DNA from: Micropruina glycogenica
GTDB lineage: Bacteria > Actinomycetota > Actinomycetes > Propionibacteriales > Propionibacteriaceae
Length of the DNA: 64,000 nt
Assembly (NCBI RefSeq): GCF_039524395.1
Contig: NZ_BAAAGO010000012.1
Direction: 5' to 3' (one strand)
Part shown: in pieces, positions 52,056-60,263 of the stretch
Layout of the letters: every line of letters begins with the position of its first letter
How positions within the stretch are numbered: the stretch's first letter is position 1
Notes under the pieces: model-generated
Told to the model about the DNA's origin: nothing
Databases searched by the model: none
The model's input: the letters and a program-made list of their open reading frames with translations, nothing else
Made by a program: the position numbers and the translations under genes

Positions 52056-52197
52056 ACACAGCTGATCACTTCCTCTCGGGACGATGAGTAGCAGATCTGT
52101 GCGGTGCGCACTTCATTGGCCTTGGGCTATTCGCCCCCATCCGACCGCCCCTTTGGAACGCGTGCGCTGGGGCTGCAGGAGCGCCACACTAGGCGTC

Positions 52198-52851
52198 ATG
52201 GACCCGTGGTCGATACTCGCGACGCTGCTCGTCAGCGCGGTCACCGCATGGGTTACCAGTCGCCTCACGCGCAAGCAGCAGGAGGCGGAGTGGAAGGCAC
52301 GCACCGCCGAGGCGCGAGCAGCGGAGGTTCGCGCCCGCGCAGACACGGCGGCTGAACAGATTCTCCACCTTATTCGCGAGATCGATCAGCTGCTCAACCG
52401 TTTCATCCCCCGGAGTCCGTCTGACATCGTGGCACAGAGCGACCGCGCTGAGCTGCGGCGGCTTGTGCGCGAGATCGACACCGCGCTCATCTACATGCCG
52501 AGCCCAGTCCGCGAGCATGTTGAGCCGATACCAAGGCTCGTAGCGTCGAGTGGTGAGCGCATCTGCGGGATGGGATACCTGGACGAGCCAGCTCAGCTGA
52601 TGACTCGCATCGTGTGTCGCGCCGCGCGGGAGGCGATCGGCCAGTACATCCGCGGTGAGCCTGTTGGCGCCCTGTCCAATGAAATCCACGGCTACCTTCA
52701 GGTGCTGGCCGATGTTGAGCGCCACGACGAAGACGAGATTGAGCGGCAGACGGCCGAGCCCCAGAGCCACCTGGAGAGTCGACTTGGTGCGGGCACCTCC
52801 GATTCCACGCTAACGCGCGAAGCCACGACCCAGACCGAACCGGCGTCCTGA
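52198..52851 (+). CDS. Membrane-anchored coiled-coil protein, unknown
   Basis: The 217-aa product has a single N-terminal membrane helix (WSILATLLVSAVTAWVTS, residues 4-21). A basic stretch and a long Ala/Glu/Arg coiled coil (ARAAEVRARADTAAEQILHL) follow, then a helical cytosolic domain. ATG 52198 is chosen because it starts just before the membrane helix. I recognise no family. Similar N-anchored helical proteins occur in phage-defence islands, but function is not assigned. Confidence 0.6.
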   Translation: MDPWSILATLLVSAVTAWVTSRLTRKQQEAEWKARTAEARAAEVRARADTAAEQILHLIREIDQLLNRFIPRSPSDIVAQSDRAELRRLVREIDTALIYMPSPVREHVEPIPRLVASSGERICGMGYLDEPAQLMTRIVCRAAREAIGQYIRGEPVGALSNEIHGYLQVLADVERHDEDEIERQTAEPQSHLESRLGAGTSDSTLTREATTQTEPAS

Positions 52852-52966
52852 CTTGCGTCTAGATGCCGCGCAGGTCTCAACGTCGCGCTTGGCCGGGATG
52901 GATTTGGCCGGTTGTCAGTGGCGGCCTAGATGATTGAGATACCGTGCTGCAAGAGGAGGGCGAGCG

Positions 52967-53155
52967 GTGGACAAAATCGTGCAACTCAAGTGCGTCGACC
53001 GGAGCAAGGTCGCTCGCGCGATTGATGAGCAGGCAAAGAAGTTCCTCAACCTTTCTGGTGTCGAGTTCCTGGCTCGGCTTCAACGTGGCGAGTACGAAGG
53101 CGTGGACAACCCCGCGGTTTCGCGGCTATCGCACGCAGCGCAGCTGCTGAACTGA
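52967..53155 (+). CDS. Small protein of two-gene unit, unknown
   Basis: The 62-aa product starts at GTG 52967 after AAGAGGAGGGCGAGC. It is a compact mixed sequence (SKVARAIDEQAKKFLNLSGV then EFLARLQRGEYEG). The gene ends 18 bp before the next gene, and both have a near-identical GAGATAC...AAGAGGAGGG leader. Size and order suggest an antitoxin-like partner, but no family is recognised. Confidence 0.55.
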   Translation: MDKIVQLKCVDRSKVARAIDEQAKKFLNLSGVEFLARLQRGEYEGVDNPAVSRLSHAAQLLN

Positions 53156-53173
53156 GATACAAGAGGAGGGTGA

Positions 53174-53737
53174 ATGGCGGGGCGGAAGCCCACCCCGGCG
53201 GTGAGTGCCTTCCTGCAGCCGATCAGGCGCGCCCTCAGGTGTCTTACCGAGACCCCACTGAGCGTTTCAGCCATGCACCACTACGAGCTGGACAAGCCGT
53301 ACTCGTGGAGCCTGAACGACGCGATGGGGGTGAGCCTCCGGGGCCTGGAGAGGCGCGATGGCATGCTCTACGGGTACATGGCCTGGAAGCTGATCAAAGA
53401 CCCTGGACCGCTCGGCCCGTTCCGGGTGACGACGCTCGGCTACGACTACTCCATGACCCTAGGTAACCGAGAACTCTGGGCCATGCACTGGCATCCGGAG
53501 GGAAGGTCGAACTTCCGCGAACCCCACCTACACCTGAAGCCCATGGCGAATGCCGAGGGACGGCCCGAGCACCTTCCTACCCCGCGGATGATGTTCGAGA
53601 CTGCCGTCCGCTGGGCGATCGAGTTCGGGGCTGAGCCCATCATGCCGACCTGGGACGACATCCTCTCTGACACGGAACAGGGACATGTGCGGCACCGCAC
53701 ATGGTCACAGCGGATTCGAGACCTCATTCCGAGCTGA
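53174..53737 (+). CDS. Unknown protein of two-gene unit
   Basis: The 187-aa product starts at ATG 53174 after AAGAGGAGGGTGA. Notable segments are HHYELDKPYSWSLNDAMGVS, FRVTTLGYDYSMTLGNRELW, AMHWHPEGRSNFREPHLHLK (a His-rich patch, H-W-H...P-H-L-H) and a helical C-terminus. Proteins of this layout, in which a Y-x-Y-S core strand is followed by a P-H-x-H motif, remind me of TumE-like toxins, but the match is weak. With the small upstream gene it may be a toxin-antitoxin pair. Confidence 0.5.
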   Translation: MAGRKPTPAVSAFLQPIRRALRCLTETPLSVSAMHHYELDKPYSWSLNDAMGVSLRGLERRDGMLYGYMAWKLIKDPGPLGPFRVTTLGYDYSMTLGNRELWAMHWHPEGRSNFREPHLHLKPMANAEGRPEHLPTPRMMFETAVRWAIEFGAEPIMPTWDDILSDTEQGHVRHRTWSQRIRDLIPS

Positions 53738-53851
53738 GCCGGGCCGCTGCCAAATCAGCGTGAGGTTCTTATGATGCGCCCATCGGCTAGATCCGGTCGC
53801 TTCGTTTCTTCACCCACGCAAGGCGGCGGCACCATCCGTGGCGTTAACCCC

Positions 53852-55003
53852 TCAGGTGCCGTCGACGAGGCGGGACAAGCGCTCCGCAATGTGGCGGTCC
53901 CGATCCTTGGCCGCATGCTGATAGAGCTGCGCAGCGACCGACGTGGAATGACCCAATCTGGCCTGCAGTTCGGCGGTCGTCGCACCCACCTGAGCAGCAA
54001 GGGTGGCTCCTGTGTGGCGAAGGTCGTGCCACTTGAGATCCTCGCGACCGGCGGCGGTGCGCGCCTTGCTGAAGTAGTTGTTCATCCCTGAGTGCCAGAT
54101 GTGGCCACGACCCTCACTCGGGAAGAGCAGCGCATCCGGAGTCGGACGGACGTACTCCTTCAGGTGTTCTTCGACCACCGGCCAGATGTGTGGCGGGATC
54201 GATACGTCACGGACGCCGGCGTCCGACTTCGGTGGCCCGACCACCGGGCCGCCCGGTGGGAAGGTGACCGCTCGACGCACCCGGATCAGCTGACGCTTGA
54301 CGTCGATGTCCTTGCGCCGCAGCTCAGCCAACTCGCCGTAGCGAAGCGCGCACCATGCGGAGATGATCACCGAGGCCCTCAACCTGGGCGGCATCGCGTC
54401 CGCCATGAGCTCGATCTCTGCCGGTGTCGCCGGCTCGACCTTTCGTTTGATGGCTTGCGCGCCAGCGCCTCGGATGTGGACGGGGGACGCCGCGATCAGC
54501 TCGTCGTCCACGGCCGTGTTCATGATGGCTCGCAACAGTCCGTACGCCTTCGCCCGAGTTCGCGGTGCCGCTGTACCGACCTTGGTGTGCCAGGTGCGCA
54601 CGTCCGCGCGAGTGATTTGGTCGATCGGTCGATCACCGAACGTCGGCACCAGGTACTTGGCGAGCACCAGCTCATAGTCCTTGCGGGTCAGCGCGCGCAG
54701 CGGCTCTCCCTTGGAGTTGCGCCTCTCGACGATCCACTTCGCGCCGTATTCGCCGAACCTCACCTTCGGTTCGGCCTTGCGTCGCGACGCCGCCAGTCGC
54801 TCCTCAGGAGACACCCAGCGCAGCTCGTCGGCGACCGCGTCCTCGATCATGCGCTGCTCGTTGCGCAGCCAGACCACGGCCAGGTCCCGCTTCTCGAACG
54901 TCGACGGCGCCTTGTGCCTACCCAGGTCAGGACCGATGTAGGTAGCCTGATACCGACCCGATGGCAGCCTTCGGATCGTCCCGAAGTCTCGTCGCTCTGC
55001 CAC
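53852..55003 (-). CDS. int: Tyrosine-family site-specific integrase
   Basis: The 383-aa product has an N-terminal arm-binding domain (FGTIRRLPSGRYQATYIGPD), a SAM-like core-binding domain (YLVPTFGDRPIDQITRADVR) and a catalytic domain. The catalytic residues are Arg in CALRYGELAEL, H-x-x-R in WHDLRHTGATLA, His in RLGHSTSVAA and Tyr in AQLYQHAAKD. It would recombine attP with the tRNA-Lys gene. The gene begins about 130 bp inside attR. GTG 55003 starts the conserved region; an upstream in-frame start at 55078 would add 25 residues. Confidence 0.93.
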   Translation of the reverse strand: MAERRDFGTIRRLPSGRYQATYIGPDLGRHKAPSTFEKRDLAVVWLRNEQRMIEDAVADELRWVSPEERLAASRRKAEPKVRFGEYGAKWIVERRNSKGEPLRALTRKDYELVLAKYLVPTFGDRPIDQITRADVRTWHTKVGTAAPRTRAKAYGLLRAIMNTAVDDELIAASPVHIRGAGAQAIKRKVEPATPAEIELMADAMPPRLRASVIISAWCALRYGELAELRRKDIDVKRQLIRVRRAVTFPPGGPVVGPPKSDAGVRDVSIPPHIWPVVEEHLKEYVRPTPDALLFPSEGRGHIWHSGMNNYFSKARTAAGREDLKWHDLRHTGATLAAQVGATTAELQARLGHSTSVAAQLYQHAAKDRDRHIAERLSRLVDGT

Positions 55004-55100
55004 GGTAACCCCCCAGAAGCCCGATTTCGTGCACTCTACGTGCACTAAGGCAGTGTATCTCTGCCCATTTATGCCCACCAGTGCGTCTGAACGATTGTAG

Positions 55101-55119
55101 TGTTTGGCCTAGTCACTAG
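55101..55119. promoter_or_regulatory. Candidate integrase arm-binding site
   Basis: TGTTTGGCCTAGTCACTAG inside attR resembles TTTTGGCTAAGTAACCTA inside attL (from 14679) and TGTTTGGCTAGGTAACCTA at 19131. A shared T-T-T-G-G-C-x-x-A-G-T-x-A-C-x-x-A pattern at island ends is expected for integrase arm sites. This is inference from three aligned copies. Confidence 0.45.
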
Positions 55120-55129
55120 CCTGAAACTG

Positions 55130-55175
55130 CTGGTGGGCCCACTGGGAATCGAACCCAGAACCCGCGGATTAAAAG
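55130..55175. repeat. attR: 46-bp direct repeat
   Basis: This sequence is identical to attL at 14616-14661. Here it is part of the intact tRNA-Lys gene, whose 5' half lies on the chromosomal side. Confidence 0.93.
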
Positions 55176-55206
55176 TCCGCTGCTCTGCCAATTGAGCTAT
55201 AGGCCC
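55131..55206 (-). tRNA. tRNA-Lys(TTT)
   Basis: The cloverleaf is complete. Acceptor arms are GGGCCTA and TGGGCCC, the anticodon loop is CTTTTAA (anticodon TTT), the T-loop is GGTTCGATTCC, and CCA is encoded. Integration regenerates the gene, so the host keeps a functional tRNA. Confidence 0.95.
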
Positions 55207-55283
55207 TCGTACTGCCGGGAACACTCTACCGGGGCGACGCGCTTCCCATCACCGCGGCGCCCGACCATGCCTACGGATCTCAA

Positions 55284-55830
55284 CTAGTGCCCCACCTCGT
55301 GCCTGAAGTGGCCGAGCATCGTTCGGTGGGGCTCGTCCAGCCGAATGCGCATGCTTTCGCGGTAGTCATCGAGCGATTCGGCGAGGTTGATGGTGATCAC
55401 GCCGTTGGCGTGCCCGATGATCACCGAGCCCTGCCCGGGCGACTTCGACGACAGCAGGTCGAAGGCCAGCCCGCCCGCACCCACCCAGTACGGCGACCAC
55501 CGGCAGGCCGAGTGCGGCGAGGTCGTGCAGCAACCGCCGCTTCGACTGTCCGGTGGCGGCCAGCTTGGCCCGGGCGACCAGGTCGTCGGGTGCGGGACTG
55601 CGCCGCGTCAGCCGGCACGAGTAGCAGGACGTCGCGGTCGACTCGGCCCGAACGGCCCAGTTGCACTGCCACTCGCGCTGATCGCACGGACGGTGGCTGG
55701 TCGCGTCCAGCGGCAGCGGCCGAAACCCGTCCGGGTCCAACATGACGGCGCTGCCGCAGTCGGCGCAGTCGAGGGATTCGAGCCAGAGGGCGCCCGCGCA
55801 GTGCGGGCGTTGCAGGGTAGGCAACCGCAC
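55284..55830 (-). pseudogene. Truncated zinc-binding metallopeptidase (Peptidase_Mx-like)
   Basis: From GTG 55830 the protein has several zinc-ribbon Cys pairs (LDCADCGSAV, ATSCYSCRLTR). A frameshift near 55490 is needed to continue with GLAFDLLSSKSPGQGSVIIG and VITINLAESLDDYRESMRIR. It ends MLGHFRHEVGH followed directly by a TAG stop. Relatives continue for more than 100 residues after the H-E-V-G-H zinc motif. The 3' part is gone, and the end lies only 78 bp from the tRNA-Lys gene. Confidence 0.7.
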
Positions 55831-55899
55831 AGGCTAGTGGCGAAGTCGGCCCGAGCAGCGACGACCCGGGCACAGGTCGGTTGCGGGCACACTGGGGGC

Positions 55900-56574
55900 A
55901 TGGACTGGTGGGGAATCGTCGTCATCGTCGTGGTGGGAGCCGGCGTCGTCATCTACGGCTACTTCGACGACAAACGCAAGACCCGCGAGCGTGACGCCGC
56001 CATGCAGGCACCACCGCAGCGCGACATTCCCCGCTTTCACCCCACCAACCCGGCCCCCGAGTACCTGAGCGAACTGAAGGCGCGCAGCCGTCCCGACAAG
56101 CTGCCCAGCACCGACCTGGACGACGCCACCCGCACCGACCTGAAAGCGGCCCTGGCGGCGGCTGCCGGCGTGCCGGCGGGACTGGCTTCCAAGAGCTTCG
56201 CCACGGATTCGCCGACCGGTTGGGCCGTGGCCGGTGATGCGTTCGTGGTCGTGCTGACCGACCGCGTCGACACCGTGCGCGAGCTGCTGCCCCTGCTCGA
56301 GAAGGGGCACAAGGCAGACCGTCCGCTGGTGCTGGTCGCGCCCGCTTTCGGAAACGACGTGCTCGACACCCTGGCCGCCAACACAGTGCAGGGCAAGGTG
56401 CAATGCGTGCCCGTGGTGGCGAATGCCGAGCAGTCAGCCCGGATCGCCGCCCTCACCTTCGCCAAGCCCCTGTCACACACCGACCTGCAGGCCGGCTGGG
56501 CACCCGACGAGGCCCTGGGCAGCACCGGCACCTGGGTCAGCGACCGCAAGACCAGTTGGATCATCGCGAACTGA
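55900..56574 (+). CDS. Membrane-anchored protein with GroEL apical-like domain
   Basis: The 224-aa product has one N-terminal membrane helix (WGIVVIVVVGAGVVIYGYF) and a basic linker. Its C-terminal domain includes LVLVAPAFGNDVLDTLAANT and VQGKVQCVPVVANAEQSARI. This resembles the substrate-binding apical domain of GroEL (its I-I-A-E-D-V-E-G-E-A-L-x-T-L-x-x-N-x-x-x-G region). No equatorial ATPase domain is present. The cytosolic face and role are unknown. Confidence 0.6.
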   Translation: MDWWGIVVIVVVGAGVVIYGYFDDKRKTRERDAAMQAPPQRDIPRFHPTNPAPEYLSELKARSRPDKLPSTDLDDATRTDLKAALAAAAGVPAGLASKSFATDSPTGWAVAGDAFVVVLTDRVDTVRELLPLLEKGHKADRPLVLVAPAFGNDVLDTLAANTVQGKVQCVPVVANAEQSARIAALTFAKPLSHTDLQAGWAPDEALGSTGTWVSDRKTSWIIAN

Positions 56575-56592
56575 TCCCGGTGGCTGAGGTGG

Positions 56593-56755
56593 CGCCACTT
56601 TCTGGTGGTTATGCGGGCCGCTGCTCGAGGCTCAACGCCGGTTCGCCACTTTGTGGTTGAAATAAATACCCACCGGGGGTATCTATTCCAACCATAAAGT
56701 GGCGCACCCCTGATGGTTGGCTAGTCAGCACGCGCATAACCACCAGAAAGTGGCG
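56593..56755. repeat. 163-bp MITE-like nested palindrome
   Basis: Outer 23-bp arms (56593-56615 and 56733-56755, CGCCACTTTCTGGTGGTTAT plus GCG) are perfect inverted repeats. An inner hairpin (56644-56671 with 56677-56704) has 28-bp arms with three mismatches that start with the same CGCCACTTT. No open frame fits. The layout matches a MITE or nested insertion ends without a transposase. Confidence 0.8.
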
Positions 56756-56843
56756 GACCCGGAATATCTCAAGTAACGCTCAAGGTCTCTTCAGGAACCG
56801 ACACGACGCCCTTCCTGGCGCGGTGCGGGGCGCCCATGACCTC

Positions 56844-57197
56844 TCAGGCGTAGCCCAACTCGTCGAGCCGATCGTCGTCGATGCCGAAGTAGTGCGCCAC
56901 CTCGTGCCACACCGTGATGCGCACCTCGTCGACCACCTGCGCCTCGCTGTCACACAGGTCGAGAATCGCGTCGCGGTAGATCACGATGCGATCGGGCAGC
57001 ACGCCCGAGTACCACGAATCACGCTCTGACAAGGGAACACCGTCGTAGAAGCCGAGCAGGTCACCGTCGGGTTCGGGGGCTCGCGACTCGATCACCACCA
57101 CGCAGTTCTGCACCAGTTCAGCCAGGTCAGAGGGAATCTGAGCAACGGCGCGATCGACCAGCTGTTCGAACAGTTCGTCACCCATCGCCACCGCCAT
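56844..57197 (-). CDS. Zincin-like metallopeptidase family protein
   Basis: The 117-aa product ends with ITVWHEVAHYFGIDDDRLDE followed by LGY, the H-E-x-x-H and D-D-R-L-x-E-L signature of the Zincin_1 family. The central region contains GVLPDRIVIYRDAILDLC. These are small cytosolic predicted metallopeptidases found in most actinobacteria; the substrate is unknown. ATG 57197 or the internal ATG at residue 5 may be the start. Confidence 0.9.
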   Translation of the reverse strand: MAVAMGDELFEQLVDRAVAQIPSDLAELVQNCVVVIESRAPEPDGDLLGFYDGVPLSERDSWYSGVLPDRIVIYRDAILDLCDSEAQVVDEVRITVWHEVAHYFGIDDDRLDELGYA

Positions 57198-57405
57198 GAA
57201 GCCACTCTAGACAGAGCCTCCGAGGAATTAATGACATAACTGTAGTTTCTCGCGCTTTCACGGCGTGTCGACTTGCCCTGCCGCCAAACCTGTTGTTGGC
57301 GCCGTCCACCCGTGCGTAGAGTCCTGCGCAATCTGAGGCTGCTGTGACAGTTGGGACGACGCGACCAGCAGCCGACCGTCGACGACGAAGGGGTGGACGA
57401 CAGGC

Positions 57406-58806
57406 ATGCACCAGCGCACGAACGCCGCCACCCGCGCGGTTGTCGCGGTCGCAACCAGCGTCGCCCTCAGCTTCGGGCTCGGCGGCGTGGTGTTCGCCGG
57501 CCACGCGGACGCCGCGACACCCTACGTCGCCATCGGCGCGGTCAACGTCAGGTCGGGCCCGGCCACGACGTACCCGGTACTCGGCACACTCGCCCAAGGG
57601 GCGTCGATCACCGGGGCGCCCATCGCCAGCGGCTGGGTTCAGGTGACGTTCAAGGGCGCCACCGGCTACGTGTCGGGCACCTACCTGAAGGCCACTCCGA
57701 CCACCACGACGCCGACCCCCAGCCCCACGACGCCGACCCCCAGCCCCACGACAACCGGCGCCGCAGCCACCAAGGTGACCACGTCAGACCTGAACCTGCG
57801 CTCGGCCCCCAGCCTCGACGCCTCGATCGTGAAGGTGGTCGCCAAGGGCACCACCGTTGCGACCACGGGCCTGGTCAGCGGCTCTTTCGCACAGGTGACC
57901 ATCGACGGCGCCACCAACTGGCTCTCGACCAAGTACCTGGCCGACCCACCGTCCATCACCTCGCCCACGGTTGCCTACAAGGCCACCACCACCGCGGCAC
58001 TGGCGATGCGCCAGACCCCCGACATCGACGCGACCTCGGCAGGCACGCTGCCCTCCGGCTCGACCGTCTCACTGACCGGCACCCATTCGGTCAGCTACAG
58101 CCAGATCGTGCACGACGGCACCACCGTGTGGGTGCTCAGCGGTTACCTGAAAACCGTGCCCGGCGCGGGCGTGCCAACGTTTCCGAAGTCGGCCGGCAAG
58201 CGGTACGTGGCGGTAGACGAAGTGAACGTGCGCGCCACCTCGGCATCGACCGGCACCGTGCTCGGCAGCGTCACGCAGGGCACCGTGCTGCTGGCCACCG
58301 GCAAGACCACCAGCACGCGCACGCAGGTGATCTTCAACGGCGGCGTGGCCTGGGCCTACTCGGCGTACCTGTCGAAGACCAAGCCGAGCACGGCGTCCGC
58401 GCCGGTCACCGACACCGGCAGCCTGGGCAGCACCAGCCTCGATCGCACCAACGCCTACGCGAAGGCGATCGTGCGTGAGATCAGGGTCAAGTTCCCCCAG
58501 ATCAAGACCATGTACGGCTGGCGCATGTCGAGTTCGTACTCGTCCGATCACCCCGGCGGACGGGCCATCGACATCATGATTCCCTCGTACAAGACCGCGG
58601 CCGGCAAGGCGCTGGGCAGCGCCATCGCCCGCTACCTGCAAGACAACTACAAGCGGCTGCACGTGCACTACCTGATCTGGCGGCAGCGGCAGTGGAACGT
58701 CGAGCGCAACACCAACCCCACCACCGGCTGGCGCGCGATGTCAGACCGCGGCGGCGACACCGCCAACCACATGGACCACGTGCACGTGTCGGTGTACTCG
58801 CCGTGA
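57406..58806 (+). CDS. Secreted SH3-repeat protein with M15-like C-terminal domain
   Basis: The 466-aa product has a signal peptide (AVVAVATSVALSFGLGGVVF, cleavage near A-D-A-A). Four bacterial SH3 domains follow (about 40-95, 120-180, 190-250, 265-325, each with a variant of V-N-V-R-S-G-P), the first two split by a T/P/S linker (TPTPSPTTPTPSPTT). The C-terminal domain contains SSDHPGGRAIDIMIP and NHMDHVHVSVYS, the H...D...H-x-H zinc arrangement seen in M15-like/ARB_07466-type domains. It probably binds and remodels peptidoglycan outside the cell. The gene ends just before a strong terminator. Confidence 0.88.
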   Translation: MHQRTNAATRAVVAVATSVALSFGLGGVVFAGHADAATPYVAIGAVNVRSGPATTYPVLGTLAQGASITGAPIASGWVQVTFKGATGYVSGTYLKATPTTTTPTPSPTTPTPSPTTTGAAATKVTTSDLNLRSAPSLDASIVKVVAKGTTVATTGLVSGSFAQVTIDGATNWLSTKYLADPPSITSPTVAYKATTTAALAMRQTPDIDATSAGTLPSGSTVSLTGTHSVSYSQIVHDGTTVWVLSGYLKTVPGAGVPTFPKSAGKRYVAVDEVNVRATSASTGTVLGSVTQGTVLLATGKTTSTRTQVIFNGGVAWAYSAYLSKTKPSTASAPVTDTGSLGSTSLDRTNAYAKAIVREIRVKFPQIKTMYGWRMSSSYSSDHPGGRAIDIMIPSYKTAAGKALGSAIARYLQDNYKRLHVHYLIWRQRQWNVERNTNPTTGWRAMSDRGGDTANHMDHVHVSVYSP

Positions 58807-58834
58807 AGACTTCCTCAATCCCCCCGAGGAAGAG

Positions 58835-58863
58835 CCCGCCCGAACTCGCATGAGTCGGGCGGG
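58835..58863 (+). terminator. Hairpin terminator after SH3 protein gene
   Basis: CCCGCCCGA and TCGGGCGGG form a 9-bp GC-rich stem, extended by CTC/GAG around a GCAT loop. It lies 29 bp after the stop codon. No long U-run follows, as is common in high-GC actinobacteria. Confidence 0.75.
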
Positions 58864-58995
58864 TTCACGGTTTCGTGGGGCGAGCGCGTCGACAACACGC
58901 TTGGCCGAGCTCGTCGAGACCGCTGGTCGAGCTCGTCGAGACCCGAGACCGCACGAGGCCTAGAACAGGCTCCACCAACGGCAGGCAGTCCTTCC

Positions 58996-59515
58996 CTACC
59001 CTTGGTGCGACGCGCGAGCGCGGGCGGCGATGTAGTTCATCAGGTCGCCGGGCGCGACCCGGTAGGTGTGAATGTTGCTGATGATAATCGACTTCTTCTT
59101 GCCCGGCTTGGCGTCGGCCTGGACGGCGCCGGCGACGTCGAGCAGCAACGAACGACCGCCCACTCCCCTGCTGAGGCCGGTGATGGAGCGCAACGGGATC
59201 GCCTCCTTGCCGATCAGCGCCAGGGTTCGGACGGCCTCTGAGTCGGATGATCAGAATGGGCTTGCCGATGGTGGTCGCGAACCAGGCCAGGGCAGCGGTG
59301 ACGGCCACGCAGATCAGCACGCCGATCCACGGCCCGGCACCCGAAGCGCGCGGCCCGAGCGCCACGAAGACGAACAGCACCGTCAACCCGAGCATCAGCA
59401 CGACCGAGAACCAGACCATGATCGCCCAGACCTGGCGCGGACGGGTGCCCACCACGTCAGGCCCGAGGTCGGGCAACTGCTCGATTCCGGCGGGCAACGG
59501 AATGCCGGCAGGCAC
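58996..59515 (-). pseudogene. PH-like membrane protein, frameshifted
   Basis: The first part has two membrane helices (VWAIMVWFSVVLMLGLTVLF, WIGVLICVAVTAALAWFATT). An indel near 59235 is needed to continue with RSITGLSRGVGGRSLLLDV and SIIISNIHTYRVAPGDLMNY until a stop at 58996. The joined product would be a small protein with two helices and a PH-like C-terminal domain. A further indel near 59518 would connect it to a longer N-terminus (MNWVSDYRT). Confidence 0.6.
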
Positions 59516-59697
59516 GGGTGCGGTAGTCGCTCACCCAATTCATCATTTCAGGATCTTTGCACGCTGGTTGATGCGAGACCTCGCCCTGCGACAGCGTCCA
59601 GTATTTCACTGCTCCCGGGGACGAGCGGTGTACCGACCGCCCGCGAGTGCTCGCGTTTGGGTGCGCCAACCTCCGCCCGGTATGGTTGGGCGGTCAG

Positions 59698-59770
59698 GTC
59701 CCCATCGTCTAGCGGCCTAGGACACCGCCCTTTCAAGGCGGCAGCGCGGGTTCGAATCCCGTTGGGGATG
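59698..59770 (+). tRNA. tRNA-Glu(TTC)
   Basis: The acceptor pair GTCCCCA/TGGGGAT (with a G-U first pair), anticodon loop CTTTCAA (anticodon TTC), T-loop GGGTTCGAATCCC and a following CCA (59771-59773) identify a complete tRNA-Glu. Confidence 0.95.
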
Positions 59771-59834
59771 CCAGGGTTTCAACCGCGTCCAGCGATTCTG
59801 AACACTTTCCGCATGCCGGTCGCACACTTCGGGC

Positions 59835-60263
59835 ATGACAGATCGAACGTGGGTGATCGTGCTCGCCGCCGACGATGTGCGTGCGGCGGTGGCCGATGGC
59901 TTCGTGCGCACCTCCAGCGGCAAACGGGCCGTGCTGGCCCGGATGAATGTGGGCGATCGCCTGGTGCTCTACTCGCCGCGCGAGTCGCACCCCGACGGTC
60001 CGGCCCTACGTGCGGTGACGGGCACCGGCGAGGTGACCGGCGACCAGCCCGAAGAAGTGCCCGGCCAGAGCGAGGCACATCGGCGGGCTGCACACCTGAC
60101 CTCGATCGAGCCGGTGCCGCTGGCCGACATTCGCGAGCACCTGAAGTTGCCGTTGCTCCGGTTCGGCAGCGTGTTGGTCACCGGTGACCAGGCTGACGCG
60201 CTGTGGGCGAAGGTGCGCAGACGGCTGCCGCGCAAGCGGCGCGCTCGAGCGCCGGCTGCCTAA
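59835..60263 (+). CDS. EVE/PUA-like domain protein
   Basis: The 142-aa product begins TDRTWVIVLAADDVRAAVAD and contains RMNVGDRLVLYSPRESHPDG and LRAVTGTGEVTGDQ, a pattern typical of EVE domains in the PUA superfamily that bind modified nucleobases or RNA. A basic C-terminal tail (RRRLPRKRRARAP) could add nucleic-acid contact. It lies between tRNA genes; a role in RNA metabolism or in modified-base sensing is inferred. Confidence 0.7.
   Translation: MTDRTWVIVLAADDVRAAVADGFVRTSSGKRAVLARMNVGDRLVLYSPRESHPDGPALRAVTGTGEVTGDQPEEVPGQSEAHRRAAHLTSIEPVPLADIREHLKLPLLRFGSVLVTGDQADALWAKVRRRLPRKRRARAPAA

Larger units (their letters stand above)
14616..55175. mobile_element. Integrative mobilizable genomic island in tRNA-Lys
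   Basis: A 46-bp perfect direct repeat, the 3' half of tRNA-Lys(TTT) plus one flanking base, bounds this 40.5-kb segment (14616-14661 and 55130-55175). The intact tRNA and a tyrosine integrase lie at the right end, the classic arrangement for tRNA-targeted integration. An excisionase-like gene and a MobF relaxase are inside, but no VirD4/VirB4-like genes. The element could therefore excise and be mobilized by a helper rather than self-transfer. Cargo is dominated by defence and toxin-antitoxin genes. Confidence 0.9.
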
